Source: Pseudomonas graminis
GTDB taxonomy: Bacteria; Pseudomonadota; Gammaproteobacteria; Pseudomonadales; Pseudomonadaceae
Direction: 5' to 3'
DNA length: 64,000 bases
Assembly (NCBI RefSeq): GCF_900111735.1
Contig: NZ_FOHW01000015.1
Location: forward strand, 1-64,000
Each line of letters begins with the position of its first letter. Position 1 is the stretch's first letter. A program made the position numbers and the translations under genes. The notes beneath the pieces were generated by a model. The model was not told where the DNA came from. It ran no database searches and was given only the letters and a program-made list of their open reading frames with translations. Positions 37,603 to 45,387 of this stretch are shown one piece after another.

Positions 37603-38970
37603 TTACTTGAAGGCGTAGGTGTAGTTGAGGACCACACGGGTCTGGTCGGTGTCAGCCTGACTAGCGACTGGCAGGTCGGTACGCAGGTTGGCGCGACGCA
37701 GCGTGATGCCGAAGCCCTTCATTAAACCGTCCTGGAATACGTAGTCCAGACGCATGTCACGTTCCCACTCGGAAGAACGTTCAGCGGTAGCGCTGGTACG
37801 GATCTGATCGCCGTGCAAGTAGGCAACAGCGGCTTTCAGGCCAGGAACGCCCAAACGTGCGAAGTCGTACGAGTATTGGCCGAAGCGAGTCTTCTCACCG
37901 GCGCGGGTGAAGTTGGTGATCATGCTGTCGGTGAAGAGGTAAACGGAGTTACCACCTTCGCCTTCGTTACGCCCGCCATTAACATTGTCGCGAGTCACGC
38001 TGGTGTTGTTCATGATCGGCATGCCGCCATCGTCACTCACAGACTGGTAACCCAACAGGAATGCGCTGCCACCCAAGGTGTAGGTGAACATTGCAGTCCA
38101 AGTGTTGTTGTCGACTTCACCGTTGTCGCTATAACCGTTGGCGAAGCGGTAACCCGTGTTGACGCGCTGGTTCGAGTTCTCACCATCAGAGGTACTGTGG
38201 AAATAACGCAGGTCAGTCTTGAACGACTGGTCCTCAGCAATCGGCAGAACGTGTACCAGGCCCAGGAAGTGCTGCTTGTAGTAGTCTTCCAGGTTGGCGT
38301 AGTAGTACTGAACGGTCAGGTCTTTGGTGACTTTGTAATCGCCGCCCGCAAACTGGAAGTTGTTGGAGCCTTTGTAACCACCTGCCAGGGACATGTCAGC
38401 ATAGTTGCTGGACGCACGACCAGCAGCCTGGGTCAGCTTACCGGCGGTCAGCGTCAGGTTGTCGATTTCCTTGGAAGTGACGATGCCACCTTCAAAGGTT
38501 TGCGGCAGCAGACGACTGTCGTTGGATACCAGGATCGGCAGGTTTGGCTGCAGAGCGTTACCGATCTTCAGCTCGGTCTTGGACAGTTTGACCTTGGCGT
38601 TGGCGCCAGCACGGGCCCAGTCAGCAACTGGCGAGCCGTCGGAGCTGGTTGGAGACACGGTGTTGGCGGTCGTTGGAAGGCGGTTGTCGATACCACCGCT
38701 CAAGTTGATGCCGTACATGCCTTGCACGTCGAGACCGAAGCCAACGGTACCCGGGGTGTAGCCAGAAATGAAGTTGAACAGAAAACCCTGGGCGGTCTGG
38801 CGCTGATCTTGCGCTTTGGCTCTGGCGCTAGGGTTTTCGCGAGGATCTTGTTCGAAATACAAAGTACGAGAACTGAGTGTCGCTTTGCTGTCATCCAGGA
38901 AACCAGCTGCACCGGCCTGAGTAGCCAAGACACCTGCGTATACGGCCAAGGCCAGGGTGGACTTCTTCAT
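37603..38970 (-). CDS. OprD-family outer membrane porin
   Basis: The 455-residue protein has a signal peptide (1-21, QAGA then AGFLDDSKA). It then shows the OprD family layout: SRTLYF early, QGFLFNFISGYTPGTVGFGLDVQGMYGINL, many alternating aromatic/polar beta strands, and a C-terminal aromatic strand ending YTYAFK. It forms an 18-strand substrate-specific channel for small carboxylates, amino acids or peptides. The exact substrate cannot be assigned; the sequence is nearer the OprE/OprQ-like side than OprD itself, though I hold this loosely. Transcribed alone, with a roughly 1-kb upstream gap. Confidence 0.9.
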   Translation of the reverse strand: MKKSTLALAVYAGVLATQAGAAGFLDDSKATLSSRTLYFEQDPRENPSARAKAQDQRQTAQGFLFNFISGYTPGTVGFGLDVQGMYGINLSGGIDNRLPTTANTVSPTSSDGSPVADWARAGANAKVKLSKTELKIGNALQPNLPILVSNDSRLLPQTFEGGIVTSKEIDNLTLTAGKLTQAAGRASSNYADMSLAGGYKGSNNFQFAGGDYKVTKDLTVQYYYANLEDYYKQHFLGLVHVLPIAEDQSFKTDLRYFHSTSDGENSNQRVNTGYRFANGYSDNGEVDNNTWTAMFTYTLGGSAFLLGYQSVSDDGGMPIMNNTSVTRDNVNGGRNEGEGGNSVYLFTDSMITNFTRAGEKTRFGQYSYDFARLGVPGLKAAVAYLHGDQIRTSATAERSSEWERDMRLDYVFQDGLMKGFGITLRRANLRTDLPVASQADTDQTRVVLNYTYAFK

Positions 38971-39905
38971 TGTGTATCGCTCCTCATGAATCTAATTTTT
39001 GTAGTTCCCGGGCCCGAGCCTAAGGCTCAAAACCGAGGATGCGCGATTAGCGCCGGACCTGACTCGGTGAGTCAATGGCCCCAAGACTAATTGACTAGAC
39101 CGCGTTACAACTGGCTGCGAGGTAAGGTAAATCCTTTAAACCCAAAACGACTTTTGAGACCTGCCTTTATGCCAGGCAGTTATATGTCACAAGCCGTTTC
39201 AGCCGTCCGTTGCGGAGTGTATCGGCCCTAATCCGTAATTCCCAAATCATATTTCAGTGCCGTTCGTCAGATCGGTACTTTGGAGCCGTCGTACAACTGG
39301 AACTTGACCGGCAAGTCACGGTCTGCGTGCGAAACCGGTTGAGAAATACGGTTATAAGCTACTGAAATCAATGATTTTTCGGCTTGGGTAGTCGGGAATA
39401 TTGCAGTTGTCACCCTGCAGTCCGTCTGTTTTTTGCAAACGTCCCGAAAAATGTCTTCCGCGCTCGAATCGAACCTCACATTCGCCGCTTTCCACCTGCC
39501 GCCCTCCAGATCTGCCCGCAGGGCAGCCTACGATTCGGCAAGATCATCTCTGAGCGGGCGTCGCGATCGTATTTACAAATTGTGACGTTTCGATGAAACG
39601 CCAGCGGGGAACACGCTCTTTCGATGGAGCCACTGCGTGGGCGGTTGCGTATGCGAACCACGCCAGTCAACTACCCATGGTCAATGATTTAAGGTGCGCT
39701 TACGGAGGCCACCCTTCCTGCGTGCATCACTTTGGTCACTTAAGTGCGGAAAATGCGCGAATAGCGTGCAAAAACGCTCACCAAACGTCCAACTCCGAAA
39801 GCCGATTCGAACCTAAGCTCCACGCAGGCACTGAAAAAACAGAGTCTACAAGGCCCTAAACCGGACACCTGCAGGACATTACGAATATTCCTACAGAGTT
39901 TTCTC
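38971..39905. other. Long gap without a convincing protein gene
   Basis: No open frame here has family-like content, a good ribosome site and a signal sequence together. The longest candidates (minus 39267-39479, plus 39593-39859) are not recognisable. The porin-proximal part has two small inverted repeats, GAGCC-TAA-GGCTC (39016-39028) and TGACTC-GGT-GAGTCA (39060-39074), that could be transcript structure or operators for the porin gene. A further palindrome, CTGCCC-GCA-GGGCAG, lies at 39512-39526. Confidence 0.5.
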
Positions 39906-39910
39906 AAAAC

Positions 39911-39926
39911 TGGCACGCACGCTGCA
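39911..39926 (+). promoter_or_regulatory. Sigma-54 promoter (-24/-12)
   Basis: TGGCACGCACGCTGCA fits the TGGCAC-N5-TTGC consensus: GG at 39912-39913 and GC at 39924-39925 with the required 10-bp spacing. There is one mismatch (CTGC for TTGC). Transcription would start near 39937. A weak NtrC-like dyad, TGCATCACTTTGGTCAC, lies about 170 bp upstream (39723-39739). Confidence 0.75.
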
Positions 39927-39936
39927 ATGGGTTATA

Positions 39937-39990
39937 CATCACCAGTTTTGGGGACCTTGGTACAGGCAGGCCGGGGATTCCCCTCTTTTA
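39937..39990 (+). ncRNA. nrsZ: Predicted short sRNA, NrsZ-like
   Basis: A transcript from the sigma-54 promoter would run only about 50-55 nt before the hairpin GGGG-ATT-CCCC followed by TCTTTTATT (39973-39992), leaving no room for a protein. In P. aeruginosa the nitrogen-regulated, sigma-54 and NtrBC-dependent sRNA NrsZ lies just before the PA5126 gene; the next gene here (39988-40401, minus) appears to be that homologue, followed by trmL and secB as in PAO1. NrsZ is made of repeated stem-loop modules, so a single-module version is a reasonable reading. The name rests on position and promoter type, not on a sequence alignment. Confidence 0.5.
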
Positions 39991-40401
39991 TTCCTCTCGG
40001 AGACTGACCTCCAGTCTCCAGCGCCCGTCCTGGGTTGCACCGCGCCAGTCGCCGTGCAGAGGACGGGCCGCCAGCAGGTTCAGCAACAACCCCTTATCAC
40101 TTCGTTGCACCCTCCAGCGCACGTCTTTGCCGTTGAGCTTCAGTTCGCCTTTCTGCGGCTGGCCCTGGGCGTTAAACAGCAACGCCACCGCGCCGTCGAT
40201 GTGTTCGCCATGGAGCTGCGGTTCGCGGTTGAACCACACGGCAACGCCGTTCGGCAGCGCTTCAATGGTTTGCAACTGGATGGGGTCCGGGGTCGTCACG
40301 CGGCCGATCATCAGCCCTACCATCACACCGACGATCGCCACCGACCCCAGAAACTTGGGCCACAGCTTCGGCCTGGGGTCTTCTTCAGGGGTAGAATGCA
40401 T
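39988..40401 (-). CDS. Hypothetical membrane-anchored protein (PA5126-type)
   Basis: The 137-residue protein has a short proline-rich N-terminus, one membrane span (about residues 16-35, FLGSVAIVGVMVGLMIGRV) and a soluble domain of about 100 residues with several predicted beta strands (GVAVWFNREPQLHGEH, LNGKDVRWRVQ, WRGATQDGRWRLEVSL), presumably periplasmic. No family name can be given. ATG at 40401 has AAAGGA upstream; the longer frame to 40428 would overlap the trmL start. Divergent from trmL with only 25 bp between, so the promoters overlap. Its stop meets the end of the predicted sRNA. Confidence 0.7.
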   Translation of the reverse strand: MHSTPEEDPRPKLWPKFLGSVAIVGVMVGLMIGRVTTPDPIQLQTIEALPNGVAVWFNREPQLHGEHIDGAVALLFNAQGQPQKGELKLNGKDVRWRVQRSDKGLLLNLLAARPLHGDWRGATQDGRWRLEVSLREE

Positions 40402-40426
40402 CCCGTCCTTTCGTTCGGAGCCGTGC

Positions 40427-40882
40427 ATGTTTCACGTGATCCTTTTTCAACCAGAAATTCCGCCGAATACCGGCAACATCATCAGACTCTGCGCCAACAG
40501 CGGCTGCAGCCTGCATTTGATCGAGCCGCTGGGCTTCGAGCTGGATGACAAGCGCCTGCGTCGAGCCGGCCTTGATTACCACGAATACGCCACGCTGCAT
40601 CGTCACGCCGACCTGCCGAGCTGCCTTGAAAGCATTGGCCACCCGCGGCTGTTTGCTTTTACCACAAAGGGCTCGCGGGTTTTCCACGATGCGCAATTCG
40701 AAGAAGGTGATGCCTTCCTCTTCGGCCCGGAAAGCCGGGGCCTGCCGCCGGAGGTTCTGGATCCGCTGTCGAGCGACCAACGCCTGCGCCTGCCGATGCG
40801 CGAAGGCTGCCGCAGTCTGAACCTGTCGAATACTGTGGCGGTTGCCGTGTATGAAGGCTGGCGGCAGTTGGGGTTCAAGTAG
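40427..40882 (+). CDS. trmL: tRNA (cytidine/uridine-34 2'-O)-methyltransferase TrmL
   Basis: SPOUT-class methyltransferase of 151 residues that modifies the wobble base of leucine tRNAs using S-adenosylmethionine. Motifs: LFQPEIPPNTGNIIRLCAN at the start, LFGPESRGLP (SAM-knot region) and LNLSNTVAVAVYE at the end, the trefoil-knot signature. It starts MFHVILFQPEIPPN, the typical TrmL N-terminus. A shared terminator separates it from the convergent secB. Confidence 0.95.
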   Translation: MFHVILFQPEIPPNTGNIIRLCANSGCSLHLIEPLGFELDDKRLRRAGLDYHEYATLHRHADLPSCLESIGHPRLFAFTTKGSRVFHDAQFEEGDAFLFGPESRGLPPEVLDPLSSDQRLRLPMREGCRSLNLSNTVAVAVYEGWRQLGFK

Positions 40883-40913
40883 CAGCCCCGGCCCGTACCT
40901 CATACGCCGCCCA

Positions 40914-40943
40914 CAAAAAAGCGCCCATACAGGCGCTTTTTTA
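40914..40943. terminator. Bidirectional terminator between trmL and secB
   Basis: AAAAAAGCGCC ... GGCGCTTTTTT is symmetric, with A and T runs on both sides, and lies between the convergent stop codons. Confidence 0.92.
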
Positions 40944-40958
40944 TTGCAGCGACAACGC

Positions 40959-41453
40959 TTACTGGACGGTAGGCGTTGGCATTTCGCCGCTTTCCTGCAT
41001 GCGTTGCAGTTCTTGCGCGTACAGGGCGTCGAAGTTCACCGGGGCCAGCATCAGCGCAGGGAACGAACCACGGACAACCAGGCTGTCGATGGTTTCGCGA
41101 GCGTACGGGAAGAGGATGTTCGGGCAGAACGCGCCGAGGGTGTGGCTCATCGAGCTGGCATCCAGGCCCTTGATCAGGAAGATACCGGCTTGCTGGACTT
41201 CAGCGATGAAGGCGATTTCGTCGCCGTTCTTCACTTCAACGGACAGGGTCAGCACGACTTCGTAGAAGTCATTTTCCAGCTGCTTCTGGCGGGTGTTCAG
41301 GTCCAGGCTGACGCTCGGGGTCCATTCCTGACGGAAGATCGCCGGGCTTTTTGGCGCTTCGAACGACAAGTCGCGAACATAGATGCGTTGCAGGGAAAAC
41401 TGCGGTGCTTCTTCTTCGTTGGAAATGGCGCCGTTATTCGGTTGATCAGTCAT
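40959..41453 (-). CDS. secB: Protein-export chaperone SecB
   Basis: Cytosolic tetrameric chaperone that keeps precursor proteins unfolded and hands them to SecA. The 164-residue product has [19 protein letters not shown], the SecB core [25 protein letters not shown] and the [13 protein letters not shown] segment, then [15 protein letters not shown]. The C-terminus is acidic or neutral. ATG at 41453 (MTDQPNNG) is the normal start. It follows grxC in the conserved order rhodanese-grxC-secB. Confidence 0.96.
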   Translation of the reverse strand: MTDQPNNGAISNEEEAPQFSLQRIYVRDLSFEAPKSPAIFRQEWTPSVSLDLNTRQKQLENDFYEVVLTLSVEVKNGDEIAFIAEVQQAGIFLIKGLDASSMSHTLGAFCPNILFPYARETIDSLVVRGSFPALMLAPVNFDALYAQELQRMQESGEMPTPTVQ

Positions 41454-41529
41454 CTCAAATCCTTGCATTGAGGTCTTGTAGGCTTCCGGGCTGTGCAACA
41501 AACCATTGCTTCCACATCCCGGCTCGAAT

Positions 41530-41784
41530 TCAGGCGCTCAGCAGCTTATCCAGCTTGCCGGCGCGCTCCAGGGCGAACAGGTCATCGCAACCGCCAACAT
41601 GGATCGAGCCGATCCAGATCTGCGGAACCGAGGTACGCCCGGCTTTCTTGGTCATTTCAGCGCGAACCTGTGGCTTGCCGTCGACCTTGATCTCTTGGAA
41701 GCCAACGCCCTTGCCCGCCAGCAGCGACTTCGCGCGGGAGCAATAAGGGCAGTAATCGCTGGAGTAGACGACGACGTCTGTCAT
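41530..41784 (-). CDS. grxC: Glutaredoxin 3 (GrxC)
   Basis: The 84-residue dithiol glutaredoxin has the active site CPYC ([12 protein letters not shown]), the glutathione-binding TSVPQIWI (cis-Pro) and HVGGCDDL. It reduces disulfides using glutathione. It is one base away from the upstream rhodanese gene and probably co-transcribed with it and secB. Confidence 0.95.
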   Translation of the reverse strand: MTDVVVYSSDYCPYCSRAKSLLAGKGVGFQEIKVDGKPQVRAEMTKKAGRTSVPQIWIGSIHVGGCDDLFALERAGKLDKLLSA

Positions 41785-41785
41785 G

Positions 41786-42202
41786 TCACTTCACCAACGG
41801 CAGATTGTCGCCGCGCCATGATGAAACACCACCGGACAGCTTGGCGGCGTTGAAGCCCGCTTTCAACAGTTCACGAGCGGTATGGCCGGCGTGCTGGCCA
41901 GCGGCGTCGACGATGATCAGGGTCTTAGGCTTGAACTTCTCCAGTTCCGCTGTGCGGGTCAGGATTTTGTCCTGGGGGAAATTCACGGCGCCGACGATGT
42001 GGCCGGCAGTGAAGTCTTTCTTGGCACGAACGTCGATGACAACGGCTTCATCGCGGTTGACCATCGCGGTCAATTCGCCGGTACTCAGGCTGCGGCCACC
42101 TTTGCTGAGCTCCGTTGCGATCAGCAGGCCCAGCAGGATGACGAAAGCACCCGTCAGCAAATAGTGATTCGTGGCAAATTCAATCAGGTGAGCAACCATC
42201 AT
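41786..42202 (-). CDS. Membrane-anchored rhodanese-like protein without the catalytic Cys
   Basis: The 138-residue protein has one N-terminal membrane span (about residues 15-31) and a rhodanese fold: AVVIDVRAKKDFTAGHIVGAVNFP, a central LIIVDAAGQHAGHTARELLKAGF, and LSGGVSSWRGDNLPLV. In active sulfurtransferases of the YibN type the loop begins with Cys (VVC..G); here that position is Asp (IIVDAAG), and no Cys occurs anywhere in the protein. It is therefore unlikely to be a persulfide-forming sulfurtransferase and may have a binding role. Conserved neighbour of grxC and secB. Confidence 0.85.
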   Translation of the reverse strand: MMVAHLIEFATNHYLLTGAFVILLGLLIATELSKGGRSLSTGELTAMVNRDEAVVIDVRAKKDFTAGHIVGAVNFPQDKILTRTAELEKFKPKTLIIVDAAGQHAGHTARELLKAGFNAAKLSGGVSSWRGDNLPLVK

Positions 42203-42360
42203 CAGGTTCCAGGGCGTTAAAATGTCGGCCAGTATACACAGCCCCCAAGGTCGGCCAAAGCCCGTACGGCAGTCACTCCGTTTAGCTTGTCGCTGATTTG
42301 AACTTGTCCCTAAACTGTCGATCTTTTTTCTACTTCACCTATTAGCCAAGAGTGGGATTC

Positions 42361-43896
42361 ATGACTACCACGCCTAAACCTTTGGTTCTGATCATCCTGG
42401 ACGGCTTCGGTCACAGCGACAGCCACCACGGCAATGCGGTCTACGCAGCGAAGATGCCGGTCTTTGATCGCCTGTACCAGACCATGCCGAACGGTTTGAT
42501 CTCCGGGTCCGGCATGGATGTCGGTCTGCCTGACGGGCAGATGGGCAACTCCGAAGTCGGCCACATGAACCTGGGCGCCGGCCGCGTGGTGTATCAGGAC
42601 TTCACTCGCGTGACCAAAGCAATCCGCGACGGCGAGTTCTTCGAAAACCCCGCCATCTGCAAAGCCGTCGATCAGGCCGTTGGTGCTGGCAAGGCCGTCC
42701 ACATCCTCGGCCTGCTGTCCGACGGCGGCGTTCACAGCCATGAAGATCACTTGGTGGCGATGGTTGAGCTGGCTGCCCAGCGCGGCGCCGACAAGATCTA
42801 CTTGCACGCCTTCCTTGATGGCCGCGACACGCCACCGCGCAGCGCGCATCAATACCTCGCCACCATGGAAGCCGCCTACGCGCGCCTGGGCAAAGGTCGC
42901 ACCGCCACGATCATCGGCCGTTACTTCGCCATGGACCGCGACAATCGTTGGGACCGTGTCGAATCCGCCTACAACCTGATCGTCGACGGCACATCGGAAT
43001 TCCACGCCGACACCGCCAAGGCCGCGCTGGACGCCGCTTATGAGCGTGGCGAAAACGACGAATTCGTCAAAGCCACCAGCATCGGTGCGCCGGTGACAGT
43101 GGAAGACGGCGACGCGGTGGTGTTCATGAACTTCCGCTCCGACCGTGCCCGCGAATTGACCCGCGTGTTCGTCGAAGACGATTTCGCGGACTTCGCCCGT
43201 CGGCGTCAGGCCAGACTGGCCGGTTTCGTCACGCTGACCAAGTACGCCGCCAACATCGACGCGCCTGCGGCGTTCGAAAAAGCCGGCCTGCACAACGTGC
43301 TGGGTGAATACCTCTCGAACAACGGCAAGACGCAGCTGCGCATCGCCGAGACCGAGAAGTACGCCCACGTGACGTTCTTCTTCTCGGGCGGCCGTGAAGA
43401 ACCGTTCCCCGGCGAAGAACGCATCCTGATCCCGTCCCCGAAAGTCGCGACCTACGACCTGCAGCCGGAAATGAGCGCGCCGGAAGTCACCGACAGAATC
43501 GTCGACGCGATCGAGCATCAGCGTTACGACGTGATCGTCGTCAACTACGCCAACGGCGACATGGTCGGCCACAGCGGGATCATGGAAGCAGCGGTCAAGG
43601 CCGTCGAATGCCTGGACGTATGCGTTGGCCGCATCACCCAGGCGCTGGAAAAAGTCGGCGGCGAAGCGCTGATCACGGCCGACCACGGTAACGTCGAACA
43701 GATGACCAACGAGGAGACCCACCAGCCCCACACCGCCCACACCACAGAGCCGGTGCCTTTCGTTTATGTAGGCAAGCGTGACCTGAAGGTGCGTGAAGGC
43801 GGTGTATTGGCAGACGTGGCGCCGACCATGCTGATGCTGCTTGGCATGGAAATCCCGCAAGAAATGACCGGCACGCCGATTCTGGTCGCCAAGTAA
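42361..43896 (+). CDS. gpmI: 2,3-bisphosphoglycerate-independent phosphoglycerate mutase GpmI
   Basis: Mn-dependent glycolytic enzyme of 511 residues interconverting 3- and 2-phosphoglycerate. It has the alkaline-phosphatase-type metal site: [11 protein letters not shown] (Asp), the phospho-Ser in [39 protein letters not shown], and the late [12 protein letters not shown] and [13 protein letters not shown] at 42361 ([11 protein letters not shown]) is the standard start. Monocistronic with its own terminator. Confidence 0.96.
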   Translation: MTTTPKPLVLIILDGFGHSDSHHGNAVYAAKMPVFDRLYQTMPNGLISGSGMDVGLPDGQMGNSEVGHMNLGAGRVVYQDFTRVTKAIRDGEFFENPAICKAVDQAVGAGKAVHILGLLSDGGVHSHEDHLVAMVELAAQRGADKIYLHAFLDGRDTPPRSAHQYLATMEAAYARLGKGRTATIIGRYFAMDRDNRWDRVESAYNLIVDGTSEFHADTAKAALDAAYERGENDEFVKATSIGAPVTVEDGDAVVFMNFRSDRARELTRVFVEDDFADFARRRQARLAGFVTLTKYAANIDAPAAFEKAGLHNVLGEYLSNNGKTQLRIAETEKYAHVTFFFSGGREEPFPGEERILIPSPKVATYDLQPEMSAPEVTDRIVDAIEHQRYDVIVVNYANGDMVGHSGIMEAAVKAVECLDVCVGRITQALEKVGGEALITADHGNVEQMTNEETHQPHTAHTTEPVPFVYVGKRDLKVREGGVLADVAPTMLMLLGMEIPQEMTGTPILVAK

Positions 43897-43903
43897 GCCC
43901 CTC

Positions 43904-43938
43904 AAACCGGCCCGTCAGTCGCTGGCGGGCCGGTTTTG
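43904..43938 (+). terminator. Rho-independent terminator of gpmI
   Basis: AAACCGGCCCG ... CGGGCCGGTTTT forms a strong stem, 8 bp after the gpmI stop codon. Confidence 0.92.
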
Positions 43939-44034
43939 TATGAAATGTCTGACGGCCACGTCGTCCGAGCGTTTTTTTTGCAGCCACCGCCGGGCATACT
44001 AGGCCCGTCTTTACTCCTGGTATCGCCCAACCTC

Positions 44035-45357
44035 ATGCTTCGCGCCCTGATCACCCTCGCCTTGATTTGTCTGCTCAATCCGGCCTTCGCCGACGACGAT
44101 CGCGCACAAACGCAGAAACAGCTGGATGCCACACGTCAGGACATCACCGAACTGAAGAAAGCGCTGAGCCAGTTGCAGGAAGAAAAGTCCGGGGTCCAGA
44201 AGGACCTGCGCTCCACTGAAACCGAAATGGGCAAGCTGGAAAAGCAGGTGGAGGCCCTGCAAAAGGAACTAAAAAAGAGTGAAAGCGAGCTGCAACGGCT
44301 CGACCAGGAGAAAAAAAAACTCCAGAGCGCACGCGTTGAACAACAACGATTGATCGCCATCCAGGCCCGCGCTGCTTATCAGAGCGGCCGCCAGGAATAC
44401 CTCAAACTGCTGCTCAATCAGCAGAACCCCGAAAAATTCGCCCGCACCCTCACCTATTACGATTACCTGAGCAAGGCCCGCCTGGAGCAGTTGCGCAGCT
44501 TCAACGAAACCCTGCGCCAGCTGGCCGACGTCGAGAAAAACATCGACCTGCAGCAAGCGCAGCTTCTGGTGCAGAAGAGTTCGCTGGATGACCAGAAGGC
44601 CCAGCTCGACACCGTCCGCCAGGAACGTCAGGTCGCGCTGGCCAAGCTGAATCAGGATTACAAAGCCCGCGACCAGAAGCTGCAATCGCGACAGCAGGAT
44701 CAAACCGATCTGACCAATGTCCTCAAAACCATCGAAGAAACCCTCGCCCGTCAGGCCCGCGAAGCCGAAGAGGCACGCCAGAAGGCGTTGCTTGCGCAAC
44801 AGGAAGCCGAAAAACGCCAGCGCGAGCAGGAAGCGCTGGCGAAAAACCGGGCTAAAGACGACGGGAAGGACGACCGCGATGAAGCGCCTCGTCGTCCCAC
44901 CAAGGCGCCCGGCGCGATGGTTTCCAGTGCCGGTCAGTCCTACGGCGGGGCTTTTGAGCAAGCGAAGGGAAAACTTCCTTGGCCTGTCGATGGTCGATTG
45001 TTGGCGCGATTCGGCGAAAGCCGTGGCGATGACGAACGCACCAAGTGGGATGGCGTGATGATCAGTGCTGCTGCAGGCAGCCAGGTCCGCGCGGTGCACG
45101 GTGGTCGGGTGGTCTTCGCCGACTGGTTGCGTGGCGCCGGGCTTCTGGTCATCCTCGACCACGGCAATGGTTATTTGAGTCTGTACGGTCACAACCAGAG
45201 CCTGTTGAAAGAGGCCGGTGACGTCGTAAAAGCCGGAGAAGCGATCTCCACTGTCGGTAACAGTGGTGGTGGTCAGGACACTCCGGCGTTGTATTTCGCT
45301 ATTCGTCAGCAGGGTCGCCCTAGTGATCCGGCCCAATGGTGTCGCACTCAAGGATAA
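44035..45357 (+). CDS. envC: EnvC-type murein hydrolase activator
   Basis: The 440-residue periplasmic protein has a signal peptide (1-19, NPAFA then DDDRAQ), a long coiled coil (about residues 22-265, rich in Glu, Gln and Lys heptads) and a C-terminal LytM/M23 domain (about 325-440, WPVDGRLLARFG ... GDVVKAGEAISTVGNSGG). The metal ligands of active M23 peptidases are missing: the HxH is replaced in LYFAIRQQG. This is the pattern of EnvC, which activates the amidases AmiA/B at the division septum rather than cutting murein itself. ATG at 44035 begins the signal peptide. The next gene, ctpA, follows after 30 bp. Confidence 0.93.
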   Translation: MLRALITLALICLLNPAFADDDRAQTQKQLDATRQDITELKKALSQLQEEKSGVQKDLRSTETEMGKLEKQVEALQKELKKSESELQRLDQEKKKLQSARVEQQRLIAIQARAAYQSGRQEYLKLLLNQQNPEKFARTLTYYDYLSKARLEQLRSFNETLRQLADVEKNIDLQQAQLLVQKSSLDDQKAQLDTVRQERQVALAKLNQDYKARDQKLQSRQQDQTDLTNVLKTIEETLARQAREAEEARQKALLAQQEAEKRQREQEALAKNRAKDDGKDDRDEAPRRPTKAPGAMVSSAGQSYGGAFEQAKGKLPWPVDGRLLARFGESRGDDERTKWDGVMISAAAGSQVRAVHGGRVVFADWLRGAGLLVILDHGNGYLSLYGHNQSLLKEAGDVVKAGEAISTVGNSGGGQDTPALYFAIRQQGRPSDPAQWCRTQG

Positions 45358-45387
45358 GTCGACACCTCACTCAGGAGTTCGTAAGAC

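Noticed and set aside
39267..39479. 70-codon minus-strand frame in the long gap
   Set aside because: No recognisable domain or ribosome site. It could be a gene end remnant, but nothing supports a call.
39593..39859. 88-codon plus-strand frame in the long gap
   Set aside because: Composition is not protein-like, there is no family match by eye, and it lies upstream of the sigma-54 promoter where regulatory DNA is expected.
42310..43905. 531-codon frame antisense to gpmI
   Set aside because: Shadow of gpmI with no family features.
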